From an uncultured Aggregatibacter sp. (GTDB taxonomy: Bacteria; Pseudomonadota; Gammaproteobacteria; Enterobacterales; Pasteurellaceae), in NCBI RefSeq assembly GCF_901873365.1, contig NZ_CABFLM010000048.1, positions 1-35,110 of the forward strand: DNA of 35,110 nucleotides, in the 5' to 3' direction. The notes below the pieces were generated by a model. The model did no database searches, was not told the DNA's origin, and worked only from the letters and a program-made list of their open reading frames with translations. Positions 23,554 through 31,807 of this stretch are shown piece by piece (position 1 is the stretch's first letter; every line of letters begins with the position of its first letter). The position numbers and the translations under genes were made by a program.

Positions 23554-24855
23554 ATGCAGCGAAAAATCATCCAATCCTTAGAAAAATGGAAGCACAAAAC
23601 CAACCGTAAACCATTGATTATTCAAGGGGCAAGGCAGGTTGGTAAAACTTGGGCGATGAAATACTTTGGCGAGACATCCTTTGAGAAAGTGGCGTATATC
23701 AACTTTGATAATAACCCTCGCATGAAAACGTTATTTTCTGGCGACTACGATATTGAGCGCTTAATACTGGGTTTGAAAATTGAAAGCGGTGTCGATATTC
23801 AACCGGAAAATACCCTGATTATTTTTGATGAAGTGCAAGAAGTCCCGAAAGCACTATCATCACTGAAATACTTTTATGAAAATGCACCGCAGTTTTATAT
23901 CATCGCAGCAGGCTCATTACTGGGCGTATCGTTACATCATCAAGCGTCATTTCCTGTCGGCAAGGTGGACTTTCTACCGCTTTATCCCATGGATTTTCAC
24001 GAATTTCTAACCGCACTTGGCAAACAAGATTTGGTGAAATTGCTTGAACTGAAGGACTGGTCGCTGATTTCCGCCATGAAAACGACCTATATTGATTTGC
24101 TCCGCTTATATTATTTTGTCGGCGGTATGCCGGAAGCGGTAAAGGTATTTGTTGACACGCAAAATGTTAATGAGGTTCGCCAAGTGCAGCGTAACTTATT
24201 GATGGCGTATGAGCAAGATTTTTCCAAACACATTTCAGATGGCAACACGGTGCAAAAAGTGCGGTCAATTTGGGCTTCAATTCCTGAACAGATTGCCAAA
24301 GAAAATAAAAAGTTCATCTATTCGCAACTTCAAAAAGGGGCGAGAAGCAAAGATTATGAAATTGCTCTGCAATGTCTAAAAGACAGCGGTTTGGTGCATC
24401 CTGTACCTCGCGTGAAAAAGCCACATTTGCCTCTTTCCGCTTATCAAGATAATGCCTTTAAATTATATGGCTTAGATGTGGGACTGCTTGCCGCACAAAG
24501 TCATTTGGATGCGAGTGTACTGTTAGAGGGTACCCGTATCTTCAGCGAATTTAAAGGCGCATTGACTGAACAATACGTCCTGCAACAGCTGATTGCCACG
24601 CAAGACAATCCGGTGTTTTATTGGGCAACTGAAAAAGGCACGGCAGAGGTCGATTTTATTGTGCAACGTAAGCAAGCTGTGATTCCGATTGAAGTTAAAG
24701 CGGAAGAAAATTTGAAAGCGAAAAGTTTAAAAGTGTATGTAGAACTATTTCAGCCCGAACAGGCTATTCGCTTTTCCATGGCAGATTATCGGGAACAGGA
24801 TTGGATGGTGAATGTGCCGTTGTATAATATTGAATCTATCTTAGACGAAAATTAA
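23554..24855 (+). CDS. AAA-family ATPase with DUF4143 domain
   Basis: A 433-residue protein of the AAA_14/DUF4143 group. The N-terminal ATPase has Walker A GARQVGKTW (about residue 25) and Walker B TLIIFDEVQE (about 88), followed by a sensor-like FYIIAAGSLLG. The C-terminal DUF4143 part (about 195-390) ends in AEVDFIVQ and PIEVKAEE, a spacing that recalls PD-(D/E)xK nuclease cores. Members are widespread accessory genes of unknown role. The ATG at 23554 is preferred to the TTG four codons upstream; the ribosome site is weak. Two USS words lie inside. Repeats flank it upstream, and a tiny ORF with a strong ribosome site starts 10 bp after its stop. Confidence 0.88.
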   Translation: MQRKIIQSLEKWKHKTNRKPLIIQGARQVGKTWAMKYFGETSFEKVAYINFDNNPRMKTLFSGDYDIERLILGLKIESGVDIQPENTLIIFDEVQEVPKALSSLKYFYENAPQFYIIAAGSLLGVSLHHQASFPVGKVDFLPLYPMDFHEFLTALGKQDLVKLLELKDWSLISAMKTTYIDLLRLYYFVGGMPEAVKVFVDTQNVNEVRQVQRNLLMAYEQDFSKHISDGNTVQKVRSIWASIPEQIAKENKKFIYSQLQKGARSKDYEIALQCLKDSGLVHPVPRVKKPHLPLSAYQDNAFKLYGLDVGLLAAQSHLDASVLLEGTRIFSEFKGALTEQYVLQQLIATQDNPVFYWATEKGTAEVDFIVQRKQAVIPIEVKAEENLKAKSLKVYVELFQPEQAIRFSMADYREQDWMVNVPLYNIESILDEN

Positions 24856-24865
24856 GGGAGCTATT

Positions 24866-24970
24866 ATGATTGATAATACATTTATTGCAGTCGGCATACC
24901 ATCTTATTATCCTAGTAAGGATTTTCCTAATAAAATGGTTAATGACATATGTTTTGAGCCTCTTGATTAA
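24866..24970 (+). CDS. 34-residue ORF of unknown function after the DUF4143 ATPase
   Basis: An ORF of 34 codons (MIDNTFIAVGIPSYYPSK, then DFPNKMVNDICFEPLD) with a strong ribosome site, AAGGGAG (24854-24860), 5 nt before its ATG. That site overlaps the ATPase stop region, which suggests translational coupling. It has no membrane segment and no family I recognise. It may be a real small partner or the surviving start of a larger deleted gene. A terminator follows 18 bp later. Confidence 0.45.
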   Translation: MIDNTFIAVGIPSYYPSKDFPNKMVNDICFEPLD

Positions 24971-24988
24971 ACAAATAGACTTATAAAA

Positions 24989-25032
24989 AATCCCCTAAAT
25001 ACTCCTGTGAGAAATTTAGGGGATTGTTATTT
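24989..25032. terminator. Bidirectional terminator between the small ORF and the rhodanese gene
   Basis: A perfect 12-bp stem, AATCCCCTAAAT (24989-25000) with ATTTAGGGGATT (25014-25025), is flanked by an A-run before and GTTATTTT after. It sits between convergent genes and can serve both. Its core resembles the fabB terminator. Confidence 0.82.
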
Positions 25033-25046
25033 TAAATAAGGCGTGC

Positions 25047-25415
25047 TTATTTCATGCCTTTCTTAACCAAATCCTCATAACCGCCATGGTTGGTAACGTT
25101 GGTGTAACCTGCTTTTTTCAGTGCGTTTAACGCCACTTCTGCACGGCGACCGCTGCGGCAGTAGAGGTTGATAGGTGCATCTTTATCCGGGCTAACAGCT
25201 TGGATGCGGTCAAGGATTTGCTCGTGCGGAATGTTAATCGCATCTTGTAAATGGCCTGCATTAAATTCTTCGGCGGAGCGAACATCGATCCAAATGCCTT
25301 TTGTATTTGCTTGCTGCGCCATTGCTTTTTCTGTTTCTGGCATAGAAGCTGCAGAGGCAGCTAAGGGCGCTGTCATCGCAGCAGCGAAAACGACCGCAGT
25401 CATTAATTTTTTCAT
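25047..25415 (-). CDS. Periplasmic single-domain rhodanese, PspE-like
   Basis: A 122-residue exported sulfurtransferase. The signal peptide MKKLMTAVVFAAAMTAPLAA is cut near the ASA-A site (residues 20-24). The rhodanese domain holds IDVRSAEEFNAGHLQDAINIP and the active-site loop CRSGRR with Cys86, which would carry the persulfide. Size and export match E. coli PspE, the periplasmic thiosulfate sulfurtransferase; the physiological acceptor is unknown. AAGGAG lies before the ATG. There are no psp genes nearby. The gene stands alone. Confidence 0.92.
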   Translation of the reverse strand: MKKLMTAVVFAAAMTAPLAASAASMPETEKAMAQQANTKGIWIDVRSAEEFNAGHLQDAINIPHEQILDRIQAVSPDKDAPINLYCRSGRRAEVALNALKKAGYTNVTNHGGYEDLVKKGMK

Positions 25416-25632
25416 GATTTAATCTCCTTTTATATGGATGGTTATGTGTTTTGAATCGCCCATTATGTTACTCACAAACACGGCAGTAATAAATGGAAAA
25501 GTAGGTTAAAAATAAAACATTTTACGAATTGGTTTGATAGGGAGCTAAGGGGATTTAAGGGAATTTAGCCAAAGCTCAAGCGATCAGATGTTGAGTGTTG
25601 AAAAACATCTAAAAATCTGACCGCACTTTGAA

Positions 25633-26454
25633 CTATTTCACACTCAATCTCACCGCCACGGTTTCGTCCGCCTCAAGGTAGCGATGGATTCGCGCGGTTT
25701 CTACGCATACCATGGTTTGATAGCCGTTTTCTGACATGTTGCTTGTGGCTTTGTGCCATGGGTTCCATAACACCACATCGCTGGCATTTTGATGTGTTAC
25801 GAATAGGGTACGATGGTTGGTTTGGTCGTGAATTTCTGTTGGCTGTTGTGGCGCGGTATAAATGCAATCCACGTTTTCGTTGATGGCGCGTGGTGAAGGT
25901 ACGGTTTCCTGTGATTTAGTGAGAGAGTTAAAACAGGTTGTTGGCAGGTTGGCGATACTCGTGTTGGCGATGTTGCCAATATTGAAATAACTGTGTAGCG
26001 CCAGTTGCACGTTTTCCATGCCGGTTTCGCCGTAGTGAGTAAAGCGTAGGTCGCAATGTTCGGTGAATAGCATTTCGATTTTAGCCAAGATGATGTTGTG
26101 TTTGGAAAATAACGAAAAAACCAACCGCACTTTGTCGCTGCTAATCTCGTAGTCGCTTAATTGCCACAGGCTGGTGCGAGCGAAGCCATGCGCCGGCGTG
26201 CCGGCATTATTAAACCATGGATAGCAAATCGGGATGCCGCCACGAATTGCCGTGCCGGCTTTAAACGGTTCGATGTCACTTAACCACAATACGTCTTGCT
26301 TGCTGTGCGCCGGTTGCCAGCTGAATAAATGCGCCCCTTGTAAGGCGATTTTTGCGGTGCCGACGGCGTGGTGTAAATGTAAAACAGGAATATCGTTATA
26401 CGCATATAAACTCAATTCCGGCGTGATCTGTTGTTGCAATTGAATGTTCATCAT
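25633..26454 (-). CDS. D-hexose-6-phosphate mutarotase (YeaD-like)
   Basis: An aldose-1-epimerase-fold enzyme of 273 residues that interconverts alpha and beta anomers of glucose-6-phosphate-type sugars. The YeaD-family blocks are ALQGAHLFSWQP, DVLWLSD, AIRGGIPICYPWF, the histidine-containing AHGFARTSLW, LALHSYFNIG, and the C-terminal VVLWNPW with MVCVETAR. The start is ATG 26454 or the next codon, ATG 26451, behind AAGGA. It is divergent from yoaA over 70 bp. A USS lies inside (about 26124-26132) and another (about 25620-25628) just beyond its stop. A supporting role in hexose-phosphate metabolism is inferred from the family. Confidence 0.92.
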   Translation of the reverse strand: MMNIQLQQQITPELSLYAYNDIPVLHLHHAVGTAKIALQGAHLFSWQPAHSKQDVLWLSDIEPFKAGTAIRGGIPICYPWFNNAGTPAHGFARTSLWQLSDYEISSDKVRLVFSLFSKHNIILAKIEMLFTEHCDLRFTHYGETGMENVQLALHSYFNIGNIANTSIANLPTTCFNSLTKSQETVPSPRAINENVDCIYTAPQQPTEIHDQTNHRTLFVTHQNASDVVLWNPWHKATSNMSENGYQTMVCVETARIHRYLEADETVAVRLSVK

Positions 26455-26524
26455 CTTGTCCTTGTTGATTCAGAAAGAGGGGAAATCTGCTATACTGTGC
26501 CGACTTTTTAACAGGTGAAAAATA

Positions 26525-28471
26525 ATGGCGTATTCAAAACAAATTAGCAAGGCATTTTCCCCAGACGGTGCATTGAGCGCCCATATCAAGGGCTTTCGTC
26601 CCCGCGCAGAACAGGTCGACATGGCGACGGCGGTGGGCAATGCCATTGAACAGCAAGGGGCGTTAGTGGTGGAAGCCGGCACGGGCACGGGTAAAACCTT
26701 TGCGTATTTGGCGCCGGCGTTATTGGCGAAAAAGAAAACCATCATTTCCACCGGTTCCAAAAACTTGCAAGATCAGCTGTTTAATCGCGACTTGCCCGCC
26801 ATTCAAAAAGCCCTCGGGTACAGCGGCAAAATTGCGTTGCTCAAAGGGCGTGCCAATTATTTATGTTTAGAGCGTTTGGAACAGGTGATTGCGCAAGGCG
26901 TGCTGGGTGATCGTAGTGTGCTGCACGATTTATCCAAAGTGCGCAAATGGCGCAACGCCACGAAGACCGGCGATTTGTCCGAATGCATTGAAATTGCCGA
27001 AGACAGCCCGATTTTGCCTCAACTCACCAGCACGGCAGAAAGTTGTTTGGGGAGTGATTGCCCCAATTATGCGGATTGTTTTGTGGCATTGGCGCGTAAA
27101 AAAGCGTTGAATGCGGATTTGGTGGTGGTTAATCATCACTTATTTTTTGCCGACATGGCAGTGAAAGAAAATGGCTTCGGTGAATTGATTCCAAATGCAG
27201 AGGTGATCGTGTTTGATGAAGCGCATCAACTGCCTGATATCGCCAGCCAATATTTCGGTCAATCGGTGACGTCCCGCCAACTTTTTGATTTATGTAAAGA
27301 CATTCAAATTACCTATCGCACCGAAGTGAAAGACATGAAACAGCTTGGTGTGGCGGCGGATCAGCTGTTAAAAATCGTGCAGGATTTCCGTTTAATGTTG
27401 GGTGAAGGCAATTTGCGCGGCAACTGGCGGCAAATGCTACAACAAAGTGCGGTCAAAAAAGCCTTTGATTTTTTACTGGAAAAACTGAATTTTACTGCCG
27501 AAGTGGTGAAATTGTGCTTAGGGCGTTCACAAATGCTAGATAGCATTTTTGAGCGCATTGCGCAGTTACAAAATTTACTTAAACGCTTGACGGAAACAGA
27601 AATCACGGGCTATTGCTATTGGTTTGAGTGTATCGGTCGCCAGTTTGGGCTGCATATTACCCCGCTCACCGTGGCGGATAAGTTTGGTGAGCAAATGGCG
27701 AAACAAAAATGCGCGTGGATTTTCACTTCTGCCACCTTGGAAGTGGGCGGCACTTTTGCCCATTTTTGCCAGCGTTTAGGTATTCAAGATGCGGAGCAGA
27801 AAATTCTGCCGAGCCCTTTTAATTATGCAGAGCAATCCTTGCTTTGCGTGCCACGTTATCTGCCGGCAACCAATCACAGTGGCACGTTCACTCAATTAGG
27901 CAAAATGTTACTGCCGATTATCGAAGCCAACCAAGGCCGTTGTTTTGTGCTTTGCACGTCTTACGCCATGATGCGCAGTCTGGCAGACTATTTTCGTGAA
28001 AACAGTGAATTGACGATTTTATTGCAAGGCGAAACAGCAAAAACGACGTTATTGGAACAATTTATTTCGCAATCGCACAGCGTGCTGGTGGCAACTTCCA
28101 GTTTTTGGGAGGGCGTGGACGTGCGGGGCGATGCCTTGTCGCTGGTGATTATTGATAAACTGCCGTTTACTGCACCTGATGAGCCATTATTGAAAGCACG
28201 CATTGAAGATTGCCGTTTGCAGGGCGGCGATCCGTTTAACGATATTCAGATTCCCGAAGCGGTGATTACCTTGAAGCAGGGCGTTGGGCGATTAATTCGT
28301 GATGTGACCGATCGCGGTGCTGTGATTATTTGCGATAACCGTTTGGTGATGCGCCCTTATGGAGAAACCTTTTTGCGCAGTTTGCCGAATTTTAAACGTA
28401 CGCGGGATTTGCACAAAGTGGTACAATTCTTAACAACGTTAAAGACAGACGATAACAACGAATCAATATAA
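26525..28471 (+). CDS. yoaA: Fe-S DNA helicase, DinG/XPD family
   Basis: ATP-dependent 5'-3' helicase of 648 residues. Walker A is VEAGTGTGKTFAYLAPALL and the DEAH box is VIVFDEAHQLPD. Cysteines in NYLCLERL and in ESCLGSDCPNYADCF supply the four ligands of an XPD-type 4Fe-4S cluster. Motif V/VI blocks SSFWEGVDVRGDALS and LKQGVGRLIRD complete the helicase core. E. coli YoaA works with the polymerase subunit HolC in repair of stalled forks. The next gene, tsaB, starts 2 bp after the stop, so the two are co-transcribed and probably translationally coupled. Same gene order as E. coli. Confidence 0.95.
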   Translation: MAYSKQISKAFSPDGALSAHIKGFRPRAEQVDMATAVGNAIEQQGALVVEAGTGTGKTFAYLAPALLAKKKTIISTGSKNLQDQLFNRDLPAIQKALGYSGKIALLKGRANYLCLERLEQVIAQGVLGDRSVLHDLSKVRKWRNATKTGDLSECIEIAEDSPILPQLTSTAESCLGSDCPNYADCFVALARKKALNADLVVVNHHLFFADMAVKENGFGELIPNAEVIVFDEAHQLPDIASQYFGQSVTSRQLFDLCKDIQITYRTEVKDMKQLGVAADQLLKIVQDFRLMLGEGNLRGNWRQMLQQSAVKKAFDFLLEKLNFTAEVVKLCLGRSQMLDSIFERIAQLQNLLKRLTETEITGYCYWFECIGRQFGLHITPLTVADKFGEQMAKQKCAWIFTSATLEVGGTFAHFCQRLGIQDAEQKILPSPFNYAEQSLLCVPRYLPATNHSGTFTQLGKMLLPIIEANQGRCFVLCTSYAMMRSLADYFRENSELTILLQGETAKTTLLEQFISQSHSVLVATSSFWEGVDVRGDALSLVIIDKLPFTAPDEPLLKARIEDCRLQGGDPFNDIQIPEAVITLKQGVGRLIRDVTDRGAVIICDNRLVMRPYGETFLRSLPNFKRTRDLHKVVQFLTTLKTDDNNESI

Positions 28472-28473
28472 AT

Positions 28474-29196
28474 ATGAAAAATGTCACATTATTAGCTTTA
28501 GATACTGCAACAGAAGCTTGTTCTGTTGCTTTGTTACGTGGTGGTGAAAAAACACATTTAGCGCAATTTGCACAGCGCGAACACACCAAACATATTTTGC
28601 CGATGGTAGATGAAATTTTGGCACAAGCAGACATGACGCTACATCAAGTGGATGCCTTGGTTTTCGGCCGTGGTCCGGGTAGCTTTACCGGTGTGCGCAT
28701 TGGTGCAGGCATTGCACAAGGCCTAGCTTTCGGGGCTGATTTGCCGGTGATTCCGGTGTCCAATTTGGCCGCCATGGCACAAGCTGCCTATGCGAAATAT
28801 CAGGCAGAAAATGTGCTGACAGCCATTGATGCCCGTATGAATGAAGTGTATTTCGCCCAATGGCAGGCGCAAAAAGTGCGGTCATATTTCGGCGAGTTTT
28901 TAGATTGGCAACCAGTTATTGCCGAGCAGGTGTGTAGCCCGTCAAAAGTCATTGAGCAAGTGGCTCAACAACATCATGAAAATGCCGTTTTAGCAGGAAC
29001 CGGCTGGGCGGCTTATCCTGAGTTAAAAGAAGCGAATCTTGGTAAAGCGACAGAGATCACCTTGCCTTCCGCTTTATATATATTGGATTTGGCATTGCCA
29101 AAATGGTTTGCCGGCGAGACCATCAGCCCGTTGGAGATTGAACCGATTTACTTACGTAATGAAGTGACGTGGAAGAAATTGCCGGGGCGAGAATAG
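28474..29196 (+). CDS. tsaB: tRNA threonylcarbamoyladenosine biosynthesis protein TsaB
   Basis: Non-catalytic partner of TsaD in making t6A37 on ANN-decoding tRNAs. The protein is 240 residues and starts MKNVTLLALDTATEACSVAL, the ASKHA-fold phosphate-1 region. Other family blocks are REHTKHILPMVDEIL, the GRGPGSFTGVRIG signature, GLAFG, and ALDAR-like AIDARMNEVYFAQW. It follows yoaA after 2 bp and is 31 bp before slp. It carries a USS near 28873. It is essential in E. coli together with tsaD and tsaE. Confidence 0.97.
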   Translation: MKNVTLLALDTATEACSVALLRGGEKTHLAQFAQREHTKHILPMVDEILAQADMTLHQVDALVFGRGPGSFTGVRIGAGIAQGLAFGADLPVIPVSNLAAMAQAAYAKYQAENVLTAIDARMNEVYFAQWQAQKVRSYFGEFLDWQPVIAEQVCSPSKVIEQVAQQHHENAVLAGTGWAAYPELKEANLGKATEITLPSALYILDLALPKWFAGETISPLEIEPIYLRNEVTWKKLPGRE

Positions 29197-29227
29197 ATTT
29201 TAATCACCTTTTGAGAGGAGCATTAAA

Positions 29228-29782
29228 ATGAGCAAAAAAATAGGGTTAATATTGACCGCACTTTCTCTTGTTTTAACCGGTTGTGTGTCGGCGCCGCAAG
29301 GGTTAGAGCCAAAACAATTTGATGCATTAAATTTAAATAACATCCAACCGCAAGATTATGATTGCCGTTGTGTGAAAGTGCGTTTGGGCGGCAAAGTGAT
29401 TTCCGCTACCGCATTAAAAAATCAGACAAAAGTGGAAGTGTTAAATCAAACTGTCGCGTATTTCTCTGCAAAACCGATGATTGATAGCCACAGCAATGGG
29501 CGATTTATTGCCTACTTAAACGGCTTTGTGGACCCAGAAAACTTAAAAGATCAATATATTACTGTTGCTGGTGTATTAAGCGGCAAAGAGCCGGGCAAAA
29601 TTGATCAAGCAGATTACAGCTATCCGGTGGTGCAAGCCCATCAATATCGTCTTTGGAAGTTAGTACAAGAATATTATTACGATCCGGATGACATGTATGA
29701 TTACGGGCCGTTTTATCCATACGGTTGGTGGGCGCCGAGATTTATGTGGGCCGAACCACGCCTTCGCTATAATTTGTATTAA
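29228..29782 (+). CDS. slp: Slp-family outer-membrane lipoprotein
   Basis: A 184-residue lipoprotein with signal peptide and lipobox LTGC; the acylated cysteine is residue 19. Val follows at +2, which predicts outer-membrane sorting. The Slp/YeaY domain covers most of the rest (about 30-165; GGKVISATALKNQTKVEV, RFIAYLNGF, ITVAGVLSG, KLVQEYYYDP). The C-terminus is unusually rich in Tyr, Trp and Pro (YGPFYPYGWWAPRFMW). E. coli Slp and YeaY are stress or starvation lipoproteins of unclear function. A USS is used as coding sequence in the signal peptide. GAGAGGAG precedes the ATG. It sits between tsaB and fadD, as yeaY does in E. coli. Confidence 0.92.
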   Translation: MSKKIGLILTALSLVLTGCVSAPQGLEPKQFDALNLNNIQPQDYDCRCVKVRLGGKVISATALKNQTKVEVLNQTVAYFSAKPMIDSHSNGRFIAYLNGFVDPENLKDQYITVAGVLSGKEPGKIDQADYSYPVVQAHQYRLWKLVQEYYYDPDDMYDYGPFYPYGWWAPRFMWAEPRLRYNLY

Positions 29783-29787
29783 GTTTT

Positions 29788-29817
29788 GGCGGAATATTAG
29801 AATTCCGCCTCATTTTA
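29788..29817 (+). terminator. Terminator between slp and fadD
   Basis: GGCGGAAT (29788-29795) and ATTCCGCC (29802-29809) form an 8-bp stem with a 6-nt loop, then TCATTTTA. It starts 5 bp after the slp stop. The tail is moderate, so some read-through into fadD is likely. Confidence 0.65.
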
Positions 29818-29848
29818 TAAAAATAAAGAAAAAAGATTAGGAATCACC

Positions 29849-31540
29849 ATGACTAAACCTTGGTTTCAAAATTATCCGGAAGGTTCTGAGCGTGAATTGG
29901 ATACGTCAGAATATGATTCGATTTTAGATATGTTTGATAAAGCGATTCGCGAACATCCCGACCGTGCCGCTTATATTAATATGGGGCAAGTGTTAACGTT
30001 TCGTAAATTGGAAGAACGCAGCCGTGCTTTTGCAGCCTATTTGCAAAATGAATTGAAGTTAGAGCGTGGCGACCGTGTGGCGTTAATGATGCCGAATTTG
30101 TTGCAATATCCAATCGCCTTGTTTGGTATTTTACGCGCGGGTCTTGTGGTGGTGAATGTGAATCCGCTTTACACACCACGCGAGTTAGAACACCAACTTC
30201 AAGACAGTGGTGCTAAAGCCATTGTGGTGGTGTCTAACTTTGCTTCTACGTTAGAAAAAATTGTTTTCAACACCTCTGTGAAACACGTCATTTTGACCCG
30301 TATGGGCGATCAGTTATCTTTTGGTAAACGCACATTAGTGAACTTCGTAGTGAAATACGTGAAGAAACTCGTGCCAAAATATAAGTTGCCAAATGCGGTC
30401 ACGTTCCGTGAAGTGTTGAGTGTCGGTAAATATCGTCAATATGTGCGTCCGCAAATAGAACGCAATGATTTGGCCTTTTTGCAATACACCGGTGGTACCA
30501 CGGGCGTCGCGAAAGGCGCGATGTTGTCGCATGGCAATATTATTGTGAATGTGTTCCAAGCCAAGTGGATTGCCTATCCTTTTGTGGGCGATCGGAGTCG
30601 TGAACGATTAGCCATTTTGGCCTTGCCGTTGTATCACGTTTTTGCCCTCACCGTGAACTGCTTGCTGTTTATTGAATTGGGGGTGACTGCCGTATTAATT
30701 ACGAACCCGCGTGATATTCCGGGTTTTGTAAAAGAACTGAAAAAATATCCGTTTGTGGCGATTACCGGCGTGAATACCTTGTTTAACGCCCTGTTAAACA
30801 ATGACGAGTTGAAGAACGTAAATTTCTCTGCCTTAAAACTTTCCGTGGGCGGCGGCATGGCGATTCACCAATCCGTTGCCACTCGTTGGCATGAATTGAC
30901 CGGTTGTAACATTATTGAAGGTTACGGCATGACGGAATGCTCTCCGCTAATTGCAGCATGCCCGGTGAATGTAGTGAAGCATAACGGCAGTATTGGTGTG
31001 CCGGTGCCGAATACAGACATTCGCATTGTGAAAGAAGACGGCTCTGAAGCCGCTCTCGGTGAAGCCGGGGAGTTGTGGGTGAAAGGCGAACAGGTGATGC
31101 AAGGTTATTGGCAACGCCCGGAAGCCACCGCAGAAGTGATCAAAGACGGTTGGATGGCAACCGGTGATATTGTGATCATGGATGAAAGTTACAGCTTACG
31201 CATTGTGGATCGCAAAAAAGACATGATTTTGGTGTCCGGTTTTAACGTGTATCCGAATGAAATCGAGGATGTGGCAATGTTAAACAATAAAGTGGCTGAA
31301 GTGGCGGCAATCGGCGTGCCAAATGACGTGTCAGGGGAAACCATCAAACTCTTCGTTGTGAAGAAAGAGGACAGTTTAACCCGTGATGAGTTGCGACAAC
31401 ATTGCCGCAAATATTTAACCGGCTATAAAATTCCAAAAGACATTGAGTTCCGTGAGGAATTGCCGAAAACCAACGTGGGCAAAATTTTACGTCGTGTTTT
31501 ACGTGATGAAGAAATTGCGAAACGTGCGACAACTGCCTAA
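29849..31540 (+). CDS. fadD: Long-chain fatty acid-CoA ligase
   Basis: AMP-forming acyl-CoA synthetase that activates fatty acids at the inner face of the membrane. The protein is 563 residues, against 561 in E. coli. The adenylate-forming motifs are YTGGTTGVAKGAMLSHGN, split across the P-loop, GYGMTECSP, and the C-terminal fatty-acyl signature DGWMATGDIV. The hinge and catalytic lysine region is VDRKKDMILVSGFNVYP, with K in PKTNVGKILRR near the end. No fadA/B genes are in the window, so the CoA esters may serve lipid recycling or FadR signalling rather than beta-oxidation. AGGAATC precedes the ATG. It ends at a terminator and a repeat. Confidence 0.97.
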   Translation: MTKPWFQNYPEGSERELDTSEYDSILDMFDKAIREHPDRAAYINMGQVLTFRKLEERSRAFAAYLQNELKLERGDRVALMMPNLLQYPIALFGILRAGLVVVNVNPLYTPRELEHQLQDSGAKAIVVVSNFASTLEKIVFNTSVKHVILTRMGDQLSFGKRTLVNFVVKYVKKLVPKYKLPNAVTFREVLSVGKYRQYVRPQIERNDLAFLQYTGGTTGVAKGAMLSHGNIIVNVFQAKWIAYPFVGDRSRERLAILALPLYHVFALTVNCLLFIELGVTAVLITNPRDIPGFVKELKKYPFVAITGVNTLFNALLNNDELKNVNFSALKLSVGGGMAIHQSVATRWHELTGCNIIEGYGMTECSPLIAACPVNVVKHNGSIGVPVPNTDIRIVKEDGSEAALGEAGELWVKGEQVMQGYWQRPEATAEVIKDGWMATGDIVIMDESYSLRIVDRKKDMILVSGFNVYPNEIEDVAMLNNKVAEVAAIGVPNDVSGETIKLFVVKKEDSLTRDELRQHCRKYLTGYKIPKDIEFREELPKTNVGKILRRVLRDEEIAKRATTA

Positions 31541-31562
31541 GTTATTTTATTAATCAATGCGA

Positions 31563-31601
31563 GAGAGAATGTCGCTTTACAGCACATTCTCTCCTTTATT
31601 T
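31563..31601 (+). terminator. Intrinsic terminator after fadD
   Basis: GAGAGAATGT (31563-31572) and ACATTCTCTC (31584-31593) form a perfect 10-bp stem with an 11-nt loop and a CTTTATTT tail. Confidence 0.78.
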
Positions 31602-31635
31602 CTATGACATATCAAATAAAAGAATGTAACAGTTC

Positions 31636-31729
31636 GTAGCGTGCATCTTGATGCACGACCAAATTACGCACGAAACGATATTTAACCCTTTCGGGCATTC
31701 ACGATTTCGTGCAACAAGTTGCACGCTAC
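31636..31729 (-). repeat. 94-bp palindrome-ended intergenic element, copy B
   Basis: The inverted-orientation partner of the element at 23207-23300. Same length, same 10-bp terminal inverted repeats GTAGCGTGCA/TGCACGCTAC, 9 mismatches in 94. The flanking C and G extend the ends by one pair (31635-31730). It lies between the fadD terminator and the USS dyad, away from any coding sequence. Confidence 0.85.
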
Positions 31730-31735
31730 GATTCT

Positions 31736-31796
31736 AAAAAAGTGCGGTGAATTTTTACGACGTTTAAAAACGTGTTGAAAATCCACCGCACTTTTT
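31736..31796. terminator. Symmetric double extended USS, bidirectional terminator
   Basis: Inverted USS words (31740-31748 and 31785-31793) flank an inner dyad ACGTTTAAAAACGT (31760-31773). Each USS is exactly 11 nt from its half of this centre. A-runs and T-runs at both ends fit a terminator for fadD (plus) and the peroxidase gene (minus), which ends 12 bp further on. Confidence 0.75.
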
Positions 31797-31807
31797 ATTG
31801 ATGGCGA

